Assembly: GCF_902499335.1 (NCBI RefSeq)
Contig: NZ_CABVQK010000009.1
Coordinates: 395,800-459,799, forward strand
Direction of reading: 5' to 3'
DNA length: 64,000 bases
From: Burkholderia lata
GTDB taxonomy: Bacteria > Pseudomonadota > Gammaproteobacteria > Burkholderiales > Burkholderiaceae
This document shows, one piece after another, positions 9,322 to 17,916 of the stretch. The notes under the pieces were generated by a model that did no database searches, was not told where the DNA came from, and worked only from the letters and a program-made list of their open reading frames with translations. Made by a program: the position numbers and the translations under genes. The stretch's first letter is position 1; each line of letters opens with the position of its first letter.

Positions 9322-9362
9322 AGAGCGATCGCTCTTTATCTTGAATAGAGAGCGATCGGTGT
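9322..9362. promoter_or_regulatory. Candidate TetR operator: palindrome and repeated half-site
   Basis: AGAGCGATCGCTCT at 9322-9335 is a perfect palindrome. AGAGCGATCG recurs at 9349-9358, 27 bases on. Both lie between the divergent TetR and tautomerase genes, where a TetR dimer would be expected to block both promoters. Confidence 0.65.
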
Positions 9363-9432
9363 CTAATGTATAGAGAGTGACTGATATTTATATCACGTCA
9401 CCTGACCGATGACCTGACCAGGAGAAAGTGCG

Positions 9433-9864
9433 ATGCCGATTACGCTGACAGTATCCGAAGGGGTGTTCACGCCGGACGACGAGGGGCCGGTGTTTGCCGA
9501 GTTGACCGATGCGCTGCTGGAAGTCGAGGGATTGACCGGGAATGCGTTCCTGGCGCCGAACGTGGTGGGCACGCTCAACGTGCTGCCGCGAAACCGGACC
9601 TTCGTGCACGGGCGCGCGGAGCCTGCCGCGTTCGTCGAATTGAAACTGCCTGCCGTGGCGCTCGCGGCGCCCGACACGCAGCGGCAATTCGTCGAGCGGG
9701 CGACCGCGATCGTGCTGCGCCGCGCCGGAGGGCGGCTGACGCCGGCGCAAGTGTGGGTGAACGTCGTCCATGCGGTCGACGGCGGATGGGGGATTGCCGG
9801 GCGACGCTATGACAACGCGTCGCTCGTCGATTCGATCCAGGGTGCGGCGGCGGCAGCGCACTAA
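9433..9864 (+). CDS. Tautomerase-superfamily protein
   Basis: This 143-residue protein starts MPITLTV; after Met removal the N-terminal Pro would be the catalytic base of the 4-oxalocrotonate tautomerase/MIF superfamily. At 143 residues it is about twice the 60-residue 4-OT subunit, as in fused or cis-CaaD/MSAD-like members. The ATG at 9433 has a strong AGGAG site. The substrate cannot be told from sequence. It is probably repressed by the divergent TetR protein, a common arrangement for enzymes acting on small electrophilic or unsaturated acids. A strong bidirectional hairpin follows. Confidence 0.75.
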   Translation: MPITLTVSEGVFTPDDEGPVFAELTDALLEVEGLTGNAFLAPNVVGTLNVLPRNRTFVHGRAEPAAFVELKLPAVALAAPDTQRQFVERATAIVLRRAGGRLTPAQVWVNVVHAVDGGWGIAGRRYDNASLVDSIQGAAAAAH

Positions 9865-9901
9865 TCGCAACTAACGGTCAAGCCGTCGGGCGTTGACCGG
9901 C

Positions 9902-9927
9902 GGAGTGGCGGCGTTCGCCGCCACTCC
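9902..9927. terminator. Bidirectional hairpin between convergent genes
   Basis: GGAGTGGCGGCG (9902-9913) is perfectly complementary to CGCCGCCACTCC (9916-9927), and GACC/GGTC extends the stem with a small bulge. It sits between the tautomerase stop and the convergent LysR stop, with a short T-run (ATTTTCC) on the plus side. Confidence 0.7.
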
Positions 9928-9929
9928 GG

Positions 9930-10820
9930 TCATTTTCCGTCGCCGGCAGCCCGCAGCGCGCGGACCAGTTCGCTGGCCGCCTTGCCGAGCCCCGTGTGTT
10001 TCGGCCGGCGCAGGAACACGGGCAGCGGGAGCCCGTTGCGGATGTTCGCGAACACGAGCGGCGCGAGGTCGCCGTCGGCGACGTATCGGCCGGTCACGGA
10101 TTCGGGCAGGTTCGCCCAGCCATGTCCGGCCTTCACGAGTGCGATTGCGGTCGCCATGTCGGTGACTTTCCACGTGCGGTTGCCGATCAACGGCCGCACG
10201 TCGGTCAGCGGCCGCTCGGGATCGGCGATCACGATCTGCCGGAAACCGGACAGCCGCTCGATCGCCTCGGGTTGCGCGCATTCGGCGATCGCCGGATGGC
10301 TCGGCGCGGCGACCGCAACGAGCGTCTCGGTCCACAGCCCGTGGATCTGCTCCTGCGGATGCAGGTCGAGCCCGCCATACGCGACACAGAGATCGACAGC
10401 GCCGCGATGCAGCGCATCGACGATCACGTCCTGCGGCGCCGTGACGATGCTGATCGCGAGCGCCGGGTATTTCGCGGCGACAGCGGTCAGCGCGCGGGCA
10501 ACGGGCGCGCCGTCGAGTTCGGCGGCGAGGCCGAGCCGCAACGTATCCTCGACGCCTTCCGACAGGTGCTGCGCATGCGCGCGCAGCGCGTGCAGCCGTT
10601 CGGCGATCGAGCGCGCATCGGGCAGCAGCGCAGCCATCGCGGCGGTCGGCGTCGGTTCGCGTGTGCCGCGATCGAACAGCACGAGGTCGAGTTCGGCCTC
10701 GAGGTTCGCGATCGCCATGCTGATCGCCGACGGCGTGCGGCCGAGCGCACGCGCGGCGGCGGAAAACGAGCCTTTGTCGATGACGGTCAGCAGCATGTCG
10801 ATGTGGTCGCTGGTCAGCAT
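9930..10820 (-). CDS. LysR-family regulator, likely of the PACE efflux gene
   Basis: This 296-residue LysR-type regulator has an N-terminal helix-turn-helix (TVIDKGSFSAAARALGRTPS, then ISMAIANLE) and an effector domain of normal length from about residue 88. It is divergent from a small PACE-type efflux protein with about 100 bases between the starts. In Acinetobacter the PACE pump gene aceI is activated by a divergent LysR protein, AceR; the same logic is inferred here. No ligand can be predicted. Confidence 0.88.
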   Translation of the reverse strand: MLTSDHIDMLLTVIDKGSFSAAARALGRTPSAISMAIANLEAELDLVLFDRGTREPTPTAAMAALLPDARSIAERLHALRAHAQHLSEGVEDTLRLGLAAELDGAPVARALTAVAAKYPALAISIVTAPQDVIVDALHRGAVDLCVAYGGLDLHPQEQIHGLWTETLVAVAAPSHPAIAECAQPEAIERLSGFRQIVIADPERPLTDVRPLIGNRTWKVTDMATAIALVKAGHGWANLPESVTGRYVADGDLAPLVFANIRNGLPLPVFLRRPKHTGLGKAASELVRALRAAGDGK

Positions 10821-10919
10821 GCACTGGCCTCCTGTCAGAAAAATTGAAAGGACCTGACTTTTGCGGACGCGCTACCCGCTGATAGTCTCGCCACCTTGTT
10901 CGATAGAAGGTGGATGGTC

Positions 10920-11363
10920 ATGCAAGGGTGGAAGAGACGCATAGTCTACGTCGTGGTGTTCGAAGTGCTCGGCATCCTGATCGCATCGTCGGTGCTCGGC
11001 ATGCTGAGCGGCGCGAGCGTGGCGACGAGCGGCGCGATGGGGGTGATGATCTCGACGACGGGCGTCACCGTCAATTTCCTGTACAACCTCGCGTTCGAGG
11101 CGTGGGAGCGCAGGAGCGCGGCGACGACGCGCACGGTCGGGCGCCGCGTGGTGCACGCGATCGGCTTCCAGGTCGCGCTCGTGACGTTCCTGATCCCGCT
11201 GATCGCGTGGTGGCTCGACGTGTCGTTGCTGCAGGCATTCCTGTACGACGCGGTGCTGATCGTGTTCTTCCCGATCTTCACGTTCACGTACAACTGGGCG
11301 TTCGACAGCGTGTTCGGGCTGCCGGATTCGGTCACGCGCAAGGCGGAGCCGGCTGTGTGGTAA
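10920..11363 (+). CDS. PACE-family multidrug/biocide efflux protein
   Basis: This 147-residue inner-membrane protein is made of two tandem bacterial-transmembrane-pair (BTP) units with four helices. Marks of the family are the RRIVYVVVFE opening with the conserved membrane Glu, NFLYNLAFEAWE at the end of the second helix, and the matching FTYNWAFDSVFG near the C-terminus. PACE proteins such as AceI export chlorhexidine, acriflavine or polyamines by proton antiport. In-frame TTG (10896) and ATG (10914) starts also exist; 10920 is best spaced from AGAAGG. The divergent LysR gene is the likely regulator. Confidence 0.87.
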   Translation: MQGWKRRIVYVVVFEVLGILIASSVLGMLSGASVATSGAMGVMISTTGVTVNFLYNLAFEAWERRSAATTRTVGRRVVHAIGFQVALVTFLIPLIAWWLDVSLLQAFLYDAVLIVFFPIFTFTYNWAFDSVFGLPDSVTRKAEPAVW

Positions 11364-11480
11364 GTCGTGCTGACGGAATTGCGCAGGCGGATTGACGGGA
11401 CGGACGCACCGGTGACGCACGGCGGTTGATGAAGCGGCGATGCGGCGCGTATCCGCATCGTCGTTGAACAGCGAGGAGAA

Positions 11481-11502
11481 CGGGCGGCGCAGAAGCCGCC
11501 CG
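11481..11502 (-). terminator. Terminator-like hairpin after the hydrolase gene
   Basis: CGGGCGGC (11481-11488) pairs with GCCGCCCG (11495-11502) around a 6-base loop. On the minus strand it comes 7 bases after the hydrolase stop and is followed by TTCTCC, a poor T-run. Confidence 0.5.
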
Positions 11503-11509
11503 AGGGAAC

Positions 11510-12361
11510 TTACGCGGCGACGAACTCGTGCACGAAGCGGTTGAACACGGCGGGGCTTGCCGCGTTCATCCCGTGCGACGCGCCGGCGACGGTCTGCCGT
11601 TGCGCATTGCCGATCCACTGCGACAGCGTGTCGACGTTGTTGCGGAACATCTTCGGGCTGCGCTGGCCGTCGATCAGCAGCGTGCGGCATGCGATGTCGC
11701 CGGCCGTGTGCTGCGAGTACGCGGGCAGCGGGTCGCGCAGTTGCTTCGGCAGCGTGCTCGCATTGTCGATCGCCATCGTGCGGAACCGCGACGTGCTCTT
11801 CTTCCATGCACCGGGCAGGCTCACGGAATCGACGAACATCTCGAGGCCCGATTCGACGTCGCCTTGCCCGATCAGGTTCACGGCCTTCGTGCGCAGTGCG
11901 ATCGCGGCGGCCGGCAGCGCGGCTTCGCGCACGCCCGGCTGTTGCAGCGGGCCGCCCGGATCGGCGAGCGTCAGCGATTCGACGAGCTGCGGATGCTGGC
12001 GCGCCACGTTGAACGCGACGCTGCCGCCGCGCGAGTGGCCGACCAGATGCACGGGGCCGAGATCGAGCGCGTCGATGAATTCGGCGAGCTCGTCGACGTG
12101 GTTCTGCCAGCTGAACTCGTCCTGGATGCCCGCTTCGACGGCCGGCCAGTAATGGCTCAGGCTCGGCGCGATGCAGCGGTAGTGGGCCGACAGCGACGCG
12201 AGCTGCGGATCCCAGTAGCGGTAGTCGCACAGCGAGCCGTGCACGAACACCATCGGCGCACCGCTGCCCCGCTCGACATACGGCAGGCTGATGCCTGACG
12301 AAAGCGTCGCAAATTGCAGGTCGGGGTTCGCGAGCACGGACGGCTCGATTCGCATGTTCAT
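11510..12361 (-). CDS. Alpha/beta-hydrolase-fold protein
   Basis: This 283-residue protein has the alpha/beta hydrolase core: the oxyanion region VFVHGSLCDYRYW, the nucleophile elbow GHSRGG with the catalytic Ser present, and a C-terminal GASHGMN supplying the catalytic His. The acid is likely in the LLIDGQRSP strand. It resembles the esterase/haloperoxidase-like group, but the substrate is unknown. The ATG at 12361 gives the usual start; a TTG 36 bases upstream is less likely. It stands alone between the PACE gene and the DUF3579-like gene and appears monocistronic. Confidence 0.8.
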   Translation of the reverse strand: MNMRIEPSVLANPDLQFATLSSGISLPYVERGSGAPMVFVHGSLCDYRYWDPQLASLSAHYRCIAPSLSHYWPAVEAGIQDEFSWQNHVDELAEFIDALDLGPVHLVGHSRGGSVAFNVARQHPQLVESLTLADPGGPLQQPGVREAALPAAAIALRTKAVNLIGQGDVESGLEMFVDSVSLPGAWKKSTSRFRTMAIDNASTLPKQLRDPLPAYSQHTAGDIACRTLLIDGQRSPKMFRNNVDTLSQWIGNAQRQTVAGASHGMNAASPAVFNRFVHEFVAA

Positions 12362-12593
12362 GACTGAAAGACTCAAAGGTGCGTCAACACGACGCAACTA
12401 TGCATCACGGCGACCTGCAAGGAAAACGCATAATTTTCATCGTCACGATCAATTTTATTGATGGCTCGGCCGCAAACCCTTGTCGGAAGGAGACGGGTGT
12501 CGATGCTTTCAATCGTCTAACGATTGGTCGCGAAGCCGGACACGCCTGAAACGGGCGTGCGGCGGCCTGCGCACCCGCACATCGCAACCGTGG

Positions 12594-12628
12594 AAAAAGG
12601 GGGGACGCGAGCCGCGCAAGCGGCCCGC
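12594..12628 (-). terminator. Rho-independent terminator after the DUF3579-like gene
   Basis: On the minus strand GCGGGCCGC and GCGGCTCGC (12607-12628 on plus coordinates) form a 9-bp stem with one G-T pair and a 4-base loop. Five T follow after a short C-run, within 40 bases of the gene's stop. Confidence 0.7.
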
Positions 12629-12631
12629 GTG

Positions 12632-12961
12632 TCAGCGCACCGCCAGCGCGGGCGCGGTCTGAAGCTCGACGGGGAGATCGTTGTCGGCCGCGAACTGCAT
12701 CGCGAAATCGAATGCGTCCGCGCAGACGGTGCGCAATTCGTCCGACACGAACAGGCATTTGACGTTGCCGTCGACCGCGGGCATCGCGAGCCGCGACAGC
12801 GCGCACGGATAGCCGGGCCGCCGTTCGCCGACGAACAGCGTGATGACGCCCGCGAGGCGCTCGGGCCAGTCGCTCGGGCGGAAGGTTTTCTGCGCGCGCG
12901 TGACGCCGCGGATCAGGTGGCCGGTGATGCGGCCCTGTTCGGTAACTTCGATGCGATCCAT
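12632..12961 (-). CDS. DUF3579-like small protein
   Basis: This 109-residue cytoplasmic protein has the core ITGHLIRGVTRAQKTFRPSDW, then CALSRLAMP and a VKCLFVSDELR segment. It looks like the betaproteobacterial DUF3579 family, of unknown function. I start it at 12961, where GAGGAC lies at good spacing; an upstream ATG at 12997 would overlap the response-regulator gene. It lies 22 bases after that gene on the same strand, so it may be cotranscribed with the two-component system. Nothing in it suggests a role in carboxylate uptake. Confidence 0.65.
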   Translation of the reverse strand: MDRIEVTEQGRITGHLIRGVTRAQKTFRPSDWPERLAGVITLFVGERRPGYPCALSRLAMPAVDGNVKCLFVSDELRTVCADAFDFAMQFAADNDLPVELQTAPALAVR

Positions 12962-12983
12962 GCTGTGCGTGTCCTCGTTCGCG

Positions 12984-14345
12984 TCATTCGCCGCCATCGG
13001 CCGCCGCGTCGCCGCGCGCGGGAATCCGCAGGTTGCGCAGCTTGTGATAGAGCGTTTTCTTCGGCATCCCGAGCGCTTCGCTCGCTTCCGCGACGTTGCC
13101 GTTGTGACGCTGCAGCATGTCCTCGATCAGCATCCGCTCGAAATACGCGAGCTGTTCCGCGAGCGTGCCGCCCGCGGCCGACGTGCCGCCGGACGACAGC
13201 AGGCTGTCGCCGGTCAGCCCGAGCACGAAGCGGTCGGCCACGTTCTGCAGCTCGCGCACGTTGCCGGGCCACGCATGCGTCATCAGTTCGGATACCTGCG
13301 CAGCCGTGACGACCGGCGCCGGCTGCCCGAAGCGCCGCGCGGCCGCGAGCACGAAATGCTCGAACAGCAGCGGCACGTCCTCGCGCCGTTCGCGCAGCGG
13401 CGGCAACTCGATCTGCGCGACGTTGAGGCGATACAGCAAGTCCGCGCGAAAGCGGCCATCGGCCGCGAGTTCGGCAAGATCGGCCTTCGACGCCGCGACC
13501 ACGCGGCAGTCGACCGGAATCAGCTCGTTCGCGCCGAGCCGCTCGACCACGCGCTCCTGCAGCACGCGCAGCATCTTGATCTGCAGCGTGATCGGCATCG
13601 TCTCGATTTCGTCGAGGAACAGCGTGCCGCCGTCCGCCCATTCGATCTTGCCGATGCGCTTCTTGATCGCGCCGGTGAACGCGCCGGCTTCGTGACCGAA
13701 CAGTTCGCTCTCGAAGACCTGCTCCGGCAGGCCGCCGCAGTTCAGCGCGACGAAATGCGCGTCGCGCCGGCCGCCGAAGTCGTGCAGGCTGCGCGCGATC
13801 AGTTCCTTGCCGGTGCCGGTTTCGCCGGTGATCAGCACCGACACCGACGTATCGGCGAGGCGCAGGATCTTCTTGCGCACGTCGGCCATCGCGGGCGACT
13901 TGCCGAGCACGAACGCCTCGATGCCCTGCCAGTTGTTCAGCGCCGCGCGCAGGCCCTGCACCTCGAGTGTCAGGCGGCGCTTCTCGACCGCGCGTGCGAC
14001 GCGCCCCGCGATCACGTCCGACGAAAACGGCTTCTCGATGAAGTCGTACGCGCCGACCTGCATCGCGCCGACGGCCGTCGAGATATCGGCATGGCCGCTG
14101 ATCAGCACGACCGGGATCTGCGCGTCGATGGCCATCACGCGATCGAGCAGCTGCAGCCCGTCGATGCCCGGCATCCGCACGTCCGACACGATCACGACCG
14201 GCGCACCGGGCGCGACGTGATGCAGCGCGTCGGCGGCCGACGCGAACGCATCGACCGCGAAGCCGGCAAGCGCCACTGCCTGCTCCACGCCGATCCGGAC
14301 GTTTTCATCGTCCTCGACGACCAGCACCCGAATCTCATCTTCCAT
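12984..14345 (-). CDS. dctD: DctD-type sigma-54 response regulator
   Basis: This 453-residue NtrC-family activator has three domains. The receiver domain is at residues 1-120 with acidic pocket EDD (11-13), phospho-acceptor Asp55 and Lys105. The AAA+ domain has Walker A GETGTGKE (174-181) and the sigma-54 contact loop GAFTGA (221-226). A C-terminal Fis-type helix-turn-helix ends in NVAEASEALGMPKKTLYHKL. Its start overlaps the end of the sensor kinase gene by 11 bases. The adjacent 2-hydroxycarboxylate transporter gene carries a -24/-12 promoter, so that transporter is its probable target. The dctD symbol is by architecture; the true ligand may be citrate or malate. Confidence 0.88.
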   Translation of the reverse strand: MEDEIRVLVVEDDENVRIGVEQAVALAGFAVDAFASAADALHHVAPGAPVVIVSDVRMPGIDGLQLLDRVMAIDAQIPVVLISGHADISTAVGAMQVGAYDFIEKPFSSDVIAGRVARAVEKRRLTLEVQGLRAALNNWQGIEAFVLGKSPAMADVRKKILRLADTSVSVLITGETGTGKELIARSLHDFGGRRDAHFVALNCGGLPEQVFESELFGHEAGAFTGAIKKRIGKIEWADGGTLFLDEIETMPITLQIKMLRVLQERVVERLGANELIPVDCRVVAASKADLAELAADGRFRADLLYRLNVAQIELPPLRERREDVPLLFEHFVLAAARRFGQPAPVVTAAQVSELMTHAWPGNVRELQNVADRFVLGLTGDSLLSSGGTSAAGGTLAEQLAYFERMLIEDMLQRHNGNVAEASEALGMPKKTLYHKLRNLRIPARGDAAADGGE

Positions 14346-16218
14346 GCTCTGTCCTTTGCAGCGTGGCCGCCGCGAATTCGATACTGAACTGCGCGCCGCC
14401 TTCGTCGCGGTTCGTCGCGGCGATCTTCGCGCCGAACGCCTCGACGATGCGCGACGTGATCGCGAGGCCGAGCCCGAGGCCCTGGCCGCGCGGCTTGGTC
14501 GTGACGAACGGCTCGAACAGGTGCGGCAGCACCTCGGGCGCGATGCCCGCGCCGCTGTCGGCGACGGTGAAGCGCACGCGGCCGGCTTCGTCCGGCCCGG
14601 CGGCCTCGATGACGATGCGGCGCACGGGCGCGTCGTGTACCGCGTCGAGCGCGTTGCCGAGCAGGTTCACGATCACCTGCTGCAACTGGCTCGATTCGGC
14701 CGACACGGCGGTGCCGGGCGCGATGTTCACGTCGAGCTGCACGCCTTCGTCGCGAATCCGCGCATCGTAGATGAGCCGTGCATGCGCGACGGCCTCGTTC
14801 AGCGAGACAGCGACGCGCTCGACGTCGGGCTTGCGCGCGAAGGTCTTCAGCTCGCCGGTGAGCACCGCCATGCTGTCGACGAGCTTGCCGATCCGTTCGA
14901 GATTGGCGAGTGCCGGCGCGGGCTGGCCGCGCTCGAAGAACGTGCGCGCGTTGTCGCACAGCGTGCGGATCGCGACGAGCGGCTGGTTCAGCTCGTGCGT
15001 GAGGCCGGCGGCCATCTGCCCGAGCACCGCGAGCTTGCCCGCGTGCACGACTTCCTGCTGCGACGCGCGCAGCCGCTGCTCGGTGCGCTCGCGCTCGACG
15101 ATCTCGCGCTGCATCCGTTCGTTCGCGGCCGTCAGTGCGGCCGTGCGCTGCGCGACAGTCAGCTCGAGCTGGTCGTTCGCGCGTCGTAGCGCGTCCTGCG
15201 CGTTCAGCCGCGCGACGATCGCCCGGCGGCGCTGGATCGCGTAGCCGGCGAGCAGCGCGGCGATCAGGAACGCGCCGGTGACGAACACGAAGGCCGTCTG
15301 CTGCTGGCGCCGCGCGCCCGCGATGTCGAGCAGCACCATCAGCGAATCGCCGGCCTGCGGCGCGGGGCGCGACATCACGAGATAGCGCGTGGTGCGGCCG
15401 CTGCGGCGCGTATCGGGGAAGGTGCCGAACCACGCGGCTGCACTGCGGTCGCCGATGTGGCGGTACGGCAGTGCGTCGACCGTGCGGCCCGCGTATTGCC
15501 GTGACGCCTGGATGTCGCGCTGCTGCTGCGCGGTGATCGGGCGCAGCGCGGTGAATTTCCATGCGGGTTCGGTCGAGATCACGACCACGCCGTTGCTGTC
15601 GACGACCATTGCGGCGACGCCCGGCGCGCGCCACGCCGATTCGAGCGGATCGACGCTGATCTTCACGGCGGCCACGCCGATCGGCACGCCGTCGTCACGC
15701 ACCGCGCTGGCGAAGTAGACGCCCGGCACGCCGGTGTTGGTGCCGATGCCGAAGAAGCGGCCGCTGCCGCGCGCGAGCGCGTCCTTGAAGTACGGCCGGT
15801 ACGACACGTTGGTACCGACGAAGCTGAGCGTCTCGTTCCAGTTGCTGGCGGCGATCACGTTGCCCTGCAGGTCGATCACGTCGACCGCGCCGCTGCCCGC
15901 GTCGCGGTTCACGGCTTCGAGGTAGGTGTTGACGGTGTGCACGAGCTCGGGGGCGTCATGCGGCGCGGCTTTCAGCATCGTGCGCACGCCGTCCTGCCGC
16001 GCGACCAGGCCGGGCAGGATCTCGAAGCGGCCGAGTTCGCTCTTCAGGCTCGACGCATACAGGTCGAGCCGGTGCGCGCCGGTTTCCTCGAGCGCGTCGA
16101 TCGCGCGTTCCCACGCGAAATCGACGGCCGCGGCCGCCACGCTCACATACAGCACGCCGGCCGATGCCCAACCCCACCACGGGATTCCCTTGAAGCCTTT
16201 TTGCACGTTCGCCCTCAT
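14335..16218 (-). CDS. dctB: DctB-type membrane sensor histidine kinase
   Basis: This 627-residue kinase has an N-terminal membrane helix (about 10-30), a large periplasmic double-Cache-like sensor (about 30-300), and a second membrane helix (FVFVTGAFLIAALLAGYAI). A coiled coil follows (NDQLELTVAQRTAALTAANE), then a HisKA segment with phospho-His in LTHELNQPLVAIRT and an HATPase domain (VIVNLLGNALDA, DSGAGI, GLGLGLAI). This is the DctB architecture for sensing C4-dicarboxylates or related acids outside the cytoplasm. An in-frame TTG lies upstream at 16230; the ATG at 16218 is preferred. It is translationally coupled to the response regulator. Confidence 0.88.
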   Translation of the reverse strand: MRANVQKGFKGIPWWGWASAGVLYVSVAAAAVDFAWERAIDALEETGAHRLDLYASSLKSELGRFEILPGLVARQDGVRTMLKAAPHDAPELVHTVNTYLEAVNRDAGSGAVDVIDLQGNVIAASNWNETLSFVGTNVSYRPYFKDALARGSGRFFGIGTNTGVPGVYFASAVRDDGVPIGVAAVKISVDPLESAWRAPGVAAMVVDSNGVVVISTEPAWKFTALRPITAQQQRDIQASRQYAGRTVDALPYRHIGDRSAAAWFGTFPDTRRSGRTTRYLVMSRPAPQAGDSLMVLLDIAGARRQQQTAFVFVTGAFLIAALLAGYAIQRRRAIVARLNAQDALRRANDQLELTVAQRTAALTAANERMQREIVERERTEQRLRASQQEVVHAGKLAVLGQMAAGLTHELNQPLVAIRTLCDNARTFFERGQPAPALANLERIGKLVDSMAVLTGELKTFARKPDVERVAVSLNEAVAHARLIYDARIRDEGVQLDVNIAPGTAVSAESSQLQQVIVNLLGNALDAVHDAPVRRIVIEAAGPDEAGRVRFTVADSGAGIAPEVLPHLFEPFVTTKPRGQGLGLGLAITSRIVEAFGAKIAATNRDEGGAQFSIEFAAATLQRTEHGR

Positions 16219-16345
16219 CGAAGCCCGCAACCGTCCGTCCGTCGCAATACCCTGAACGACGCCCAGAACGACGCGCGCCGCGCGCCGGCTGGGCCGGCGG
16301 CGGCGCGTGCGAAGCGGCCTGCGCGACGGTGCGCGCGGCGGCGCA

Positions 16346-17710
16346 TCATCCGAAGTGTGCGATCAGGATCAGCGTGACCGTGACGACGATCGCGCCGCCG
16401 ATGCGCGTCGCGATCTGCGCGAACGGCATCAGCTGCATCCGGTTCGCGGCAGTCAGGATCGCGACGTCGCCGGTGCCGCCTTGCCCGCTGTGGCAGGCGT
16501 TCACGATTGCGGTGTCGATAGGGTACATCTTCATCAGGCGGCCGACCACGAAACCGGTGCCCATCAGCGTCGCGACGGTCGACACGATCGTGACGACGTT
16601 GACGATCGTGAACGCGGCGGTCAGCTTGTCCCACGGCGTCATCGCGACACCGATCGCGAACAGCAGCGGATACGTGACGGCGGTCGAGAAGAACTTGTAG
16701 ACGACGAACGCGCCTTCCTGCAGCGGCGGCGACACCGCGCGCGCGAGCTTCACGAGCACCGCGAGGAACAGCATCGCGACCGGCGCGGGCAGGCCGAACA
16801 GCTTGAACGCCATCAGGCCGACGAGGTACAGCGTGATCGCCGTGATACCGGCGCCCGCGATGTGCGTGACGTCGACGTGGCCGCGGATTTCCTCGTTCTC
16901 GGGCGTCATGTCGCCCGATTCGCCGACCTGCAGGCGGCCGTTGCCGGTCAGGTGCGGGAAGCGCTTGCCGATCATGTCGAGCGCGCCCGACAGGATGATC
17001 GCGGTCAGGCTGCCGAGCATCACCGGCGGCAGCACCATCGCGAACATCTCGCCTTGCGGCAGGTGCATCAGTTCCGAATAGCCGATCGACAGCGGAATCG
17101 CGCCTTCGCCGACGCCGCCCGCCATGATCGGCACGACGATGTACAGCAGCGTGTGGCGCGCGCCGAGGCCGAGTGCGGTGCCGACCGCCGTGCCGACGAT
17201 TGCGGCCGCGACCGAGCCGGCCGCGAGCGGGATGAAGATCTTCACGAAGCCCTGGATCAGCACGCGGCGATCCATGCTCAGGATGCTGCCGACGATGATC
17301 GACGCGATGAACAGGTACAGGAAGTTGGTCGATTTAGTGAATTCGACCGTCAGGTTCAGCACCGGCTTCGGCAGCAGGTGGTAGTAGGTGAGCGCAGACG
17401 GCACGAAGGTCGCGAAGATCGCGGCCGCGCCGATGTTGCGCAGCAGCGGCAGGCGCTTGCCGAGTTCCGCGCAGGTGAAGCCGAAGAACGCGAGCACGGC
17501 GATCGCCATCGAGATCTCGCCGGGCACCTTGCCCGTCACGGCGAAGCCGACGATCAGCGCGAGCAGGATGAAGTAGACGGGCAGCGGGATGATGCCGATG
17601 CGGATTTCCATCAGTTTCCACCAGCCATGCGGCCAGAAGCGCTCGCGCGGGGCGGCGACGGCGTCGGAAACCGGCTCCGGATGGGACGGGGTTTGGATTG
17701 AGGTCTGCAA
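16346..17710 (-). CDS. 2-hydroxycarboxylate transporter (citrate/malate:cation symporter family)
   Basis: This 454-residue polytopic membrane protein belongs to the 2HCT family (CitS, CimH, MleP). It carries both re-entrant-loop signatures, GGVGEGAIPLS in the first half and GQGGTGDVAI in the second, and the conserved C-terminal NRMQLMPFAQIATRIGGA. Family members import citrate or malate with sodium or protons. The start is TTG at 17710, supported by AGGAGA seven bases upstream. It lies downstream of a sigma-54 promoter and beside a DctB/DctD pair, which is a plausible substrate-induced uptake system. 2HCT proteins under DctBD-type control are less familiar than DctA or TRAP systems. Confidence 0.88.
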   Translation of the reverse strand: MQTSIQTPSHPEPVSDAVAAPRERFWPHGWWKLMEIRIGIIPLPVYFILLALIVGFAVTGKVPGEISMAIAVLAFFGFTCAELGKRLPLLRNIGAAAIFATFVPSALTYYHLLPKPVLNLTVEFTKSTNFLYLFIASIIVGSILSMDRRVLIQGFVKIFIPLAAGSVAAAIVGTAVGTALGLGARHTLLYIVVPIMAGGVGEGAIPLSIGYSELMHLPQGEMFAMVLPPVMLGSLTAIILSGALDMIGKRFPHLTGNGRLQVGESGDMTPENEEIRGHVDVTHIAGAGITAITLYLVGLMAFKLFGLPAPVAMLFLAVLVKLARAVSPPLQEGAFVVYKFFSTAVTYPLLFAIGVAMTPWDKLTAAFTIVNVVTIVSTVATLMGTGFVVGRLMKMYPIDTAIVNACHSGQGGTGDVAILTAANRMQLMPFAQIATRIGGAIVVTVTLILIAHFG

Positions 17711-17771
17711 GACGTGTCTCCTGATGTTGGAATGCCTGCATTGCGTCGCGGCATCGTGTGCCGTCTATTAC

Positions 17772-17786
17772 GCAACCCCCGTGCCA
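17772..17786 (-). promoter_or_regulatory. Sigma-54 (-24/-12) promoter
   Basis: Read on the minus strand the sequence is TGGCAC-GGGGG-TTGC, an exact match to the TGGCAC-N5-TTGC consensus. The transporter start codon is about 60 bases downstream, which fits a transcription start near 17760. The adjacent NtrC-family regulator would supply the required activator. Confidence 0.9.
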
Positions 17787-17869
17787 GAAATCCGGCCTTC
17801 CGGGATATTTTTAATGCATTGATTTATAAGGGATTTGTTTCGTCTGCGGAAAGGGTGACGCGACCGGTT

Positions 17870-17916
17870 GGCCGAGATTTCGGAATTCGCCCGGCGCGCA
17901 GGCCGAGATTTCGGCC
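17870..17916 (-). promoter_or_regulatory. Candidate enhancer sites for the sigma-54 activator
   Basis: GGCCGAGATTTCGGCC (17901-17916) is a dyad with 6-bp arms GGCCGA/TCGGCC. A near copy, GGCCGAGATTTCGG, occurs at 17870-17883, 31 bases (about three helical turns) away. Both lie about 110-155 bases upstream of the predicted start, the usual enhancer distance for NtrC-family proteins. Confidence 0.65.
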
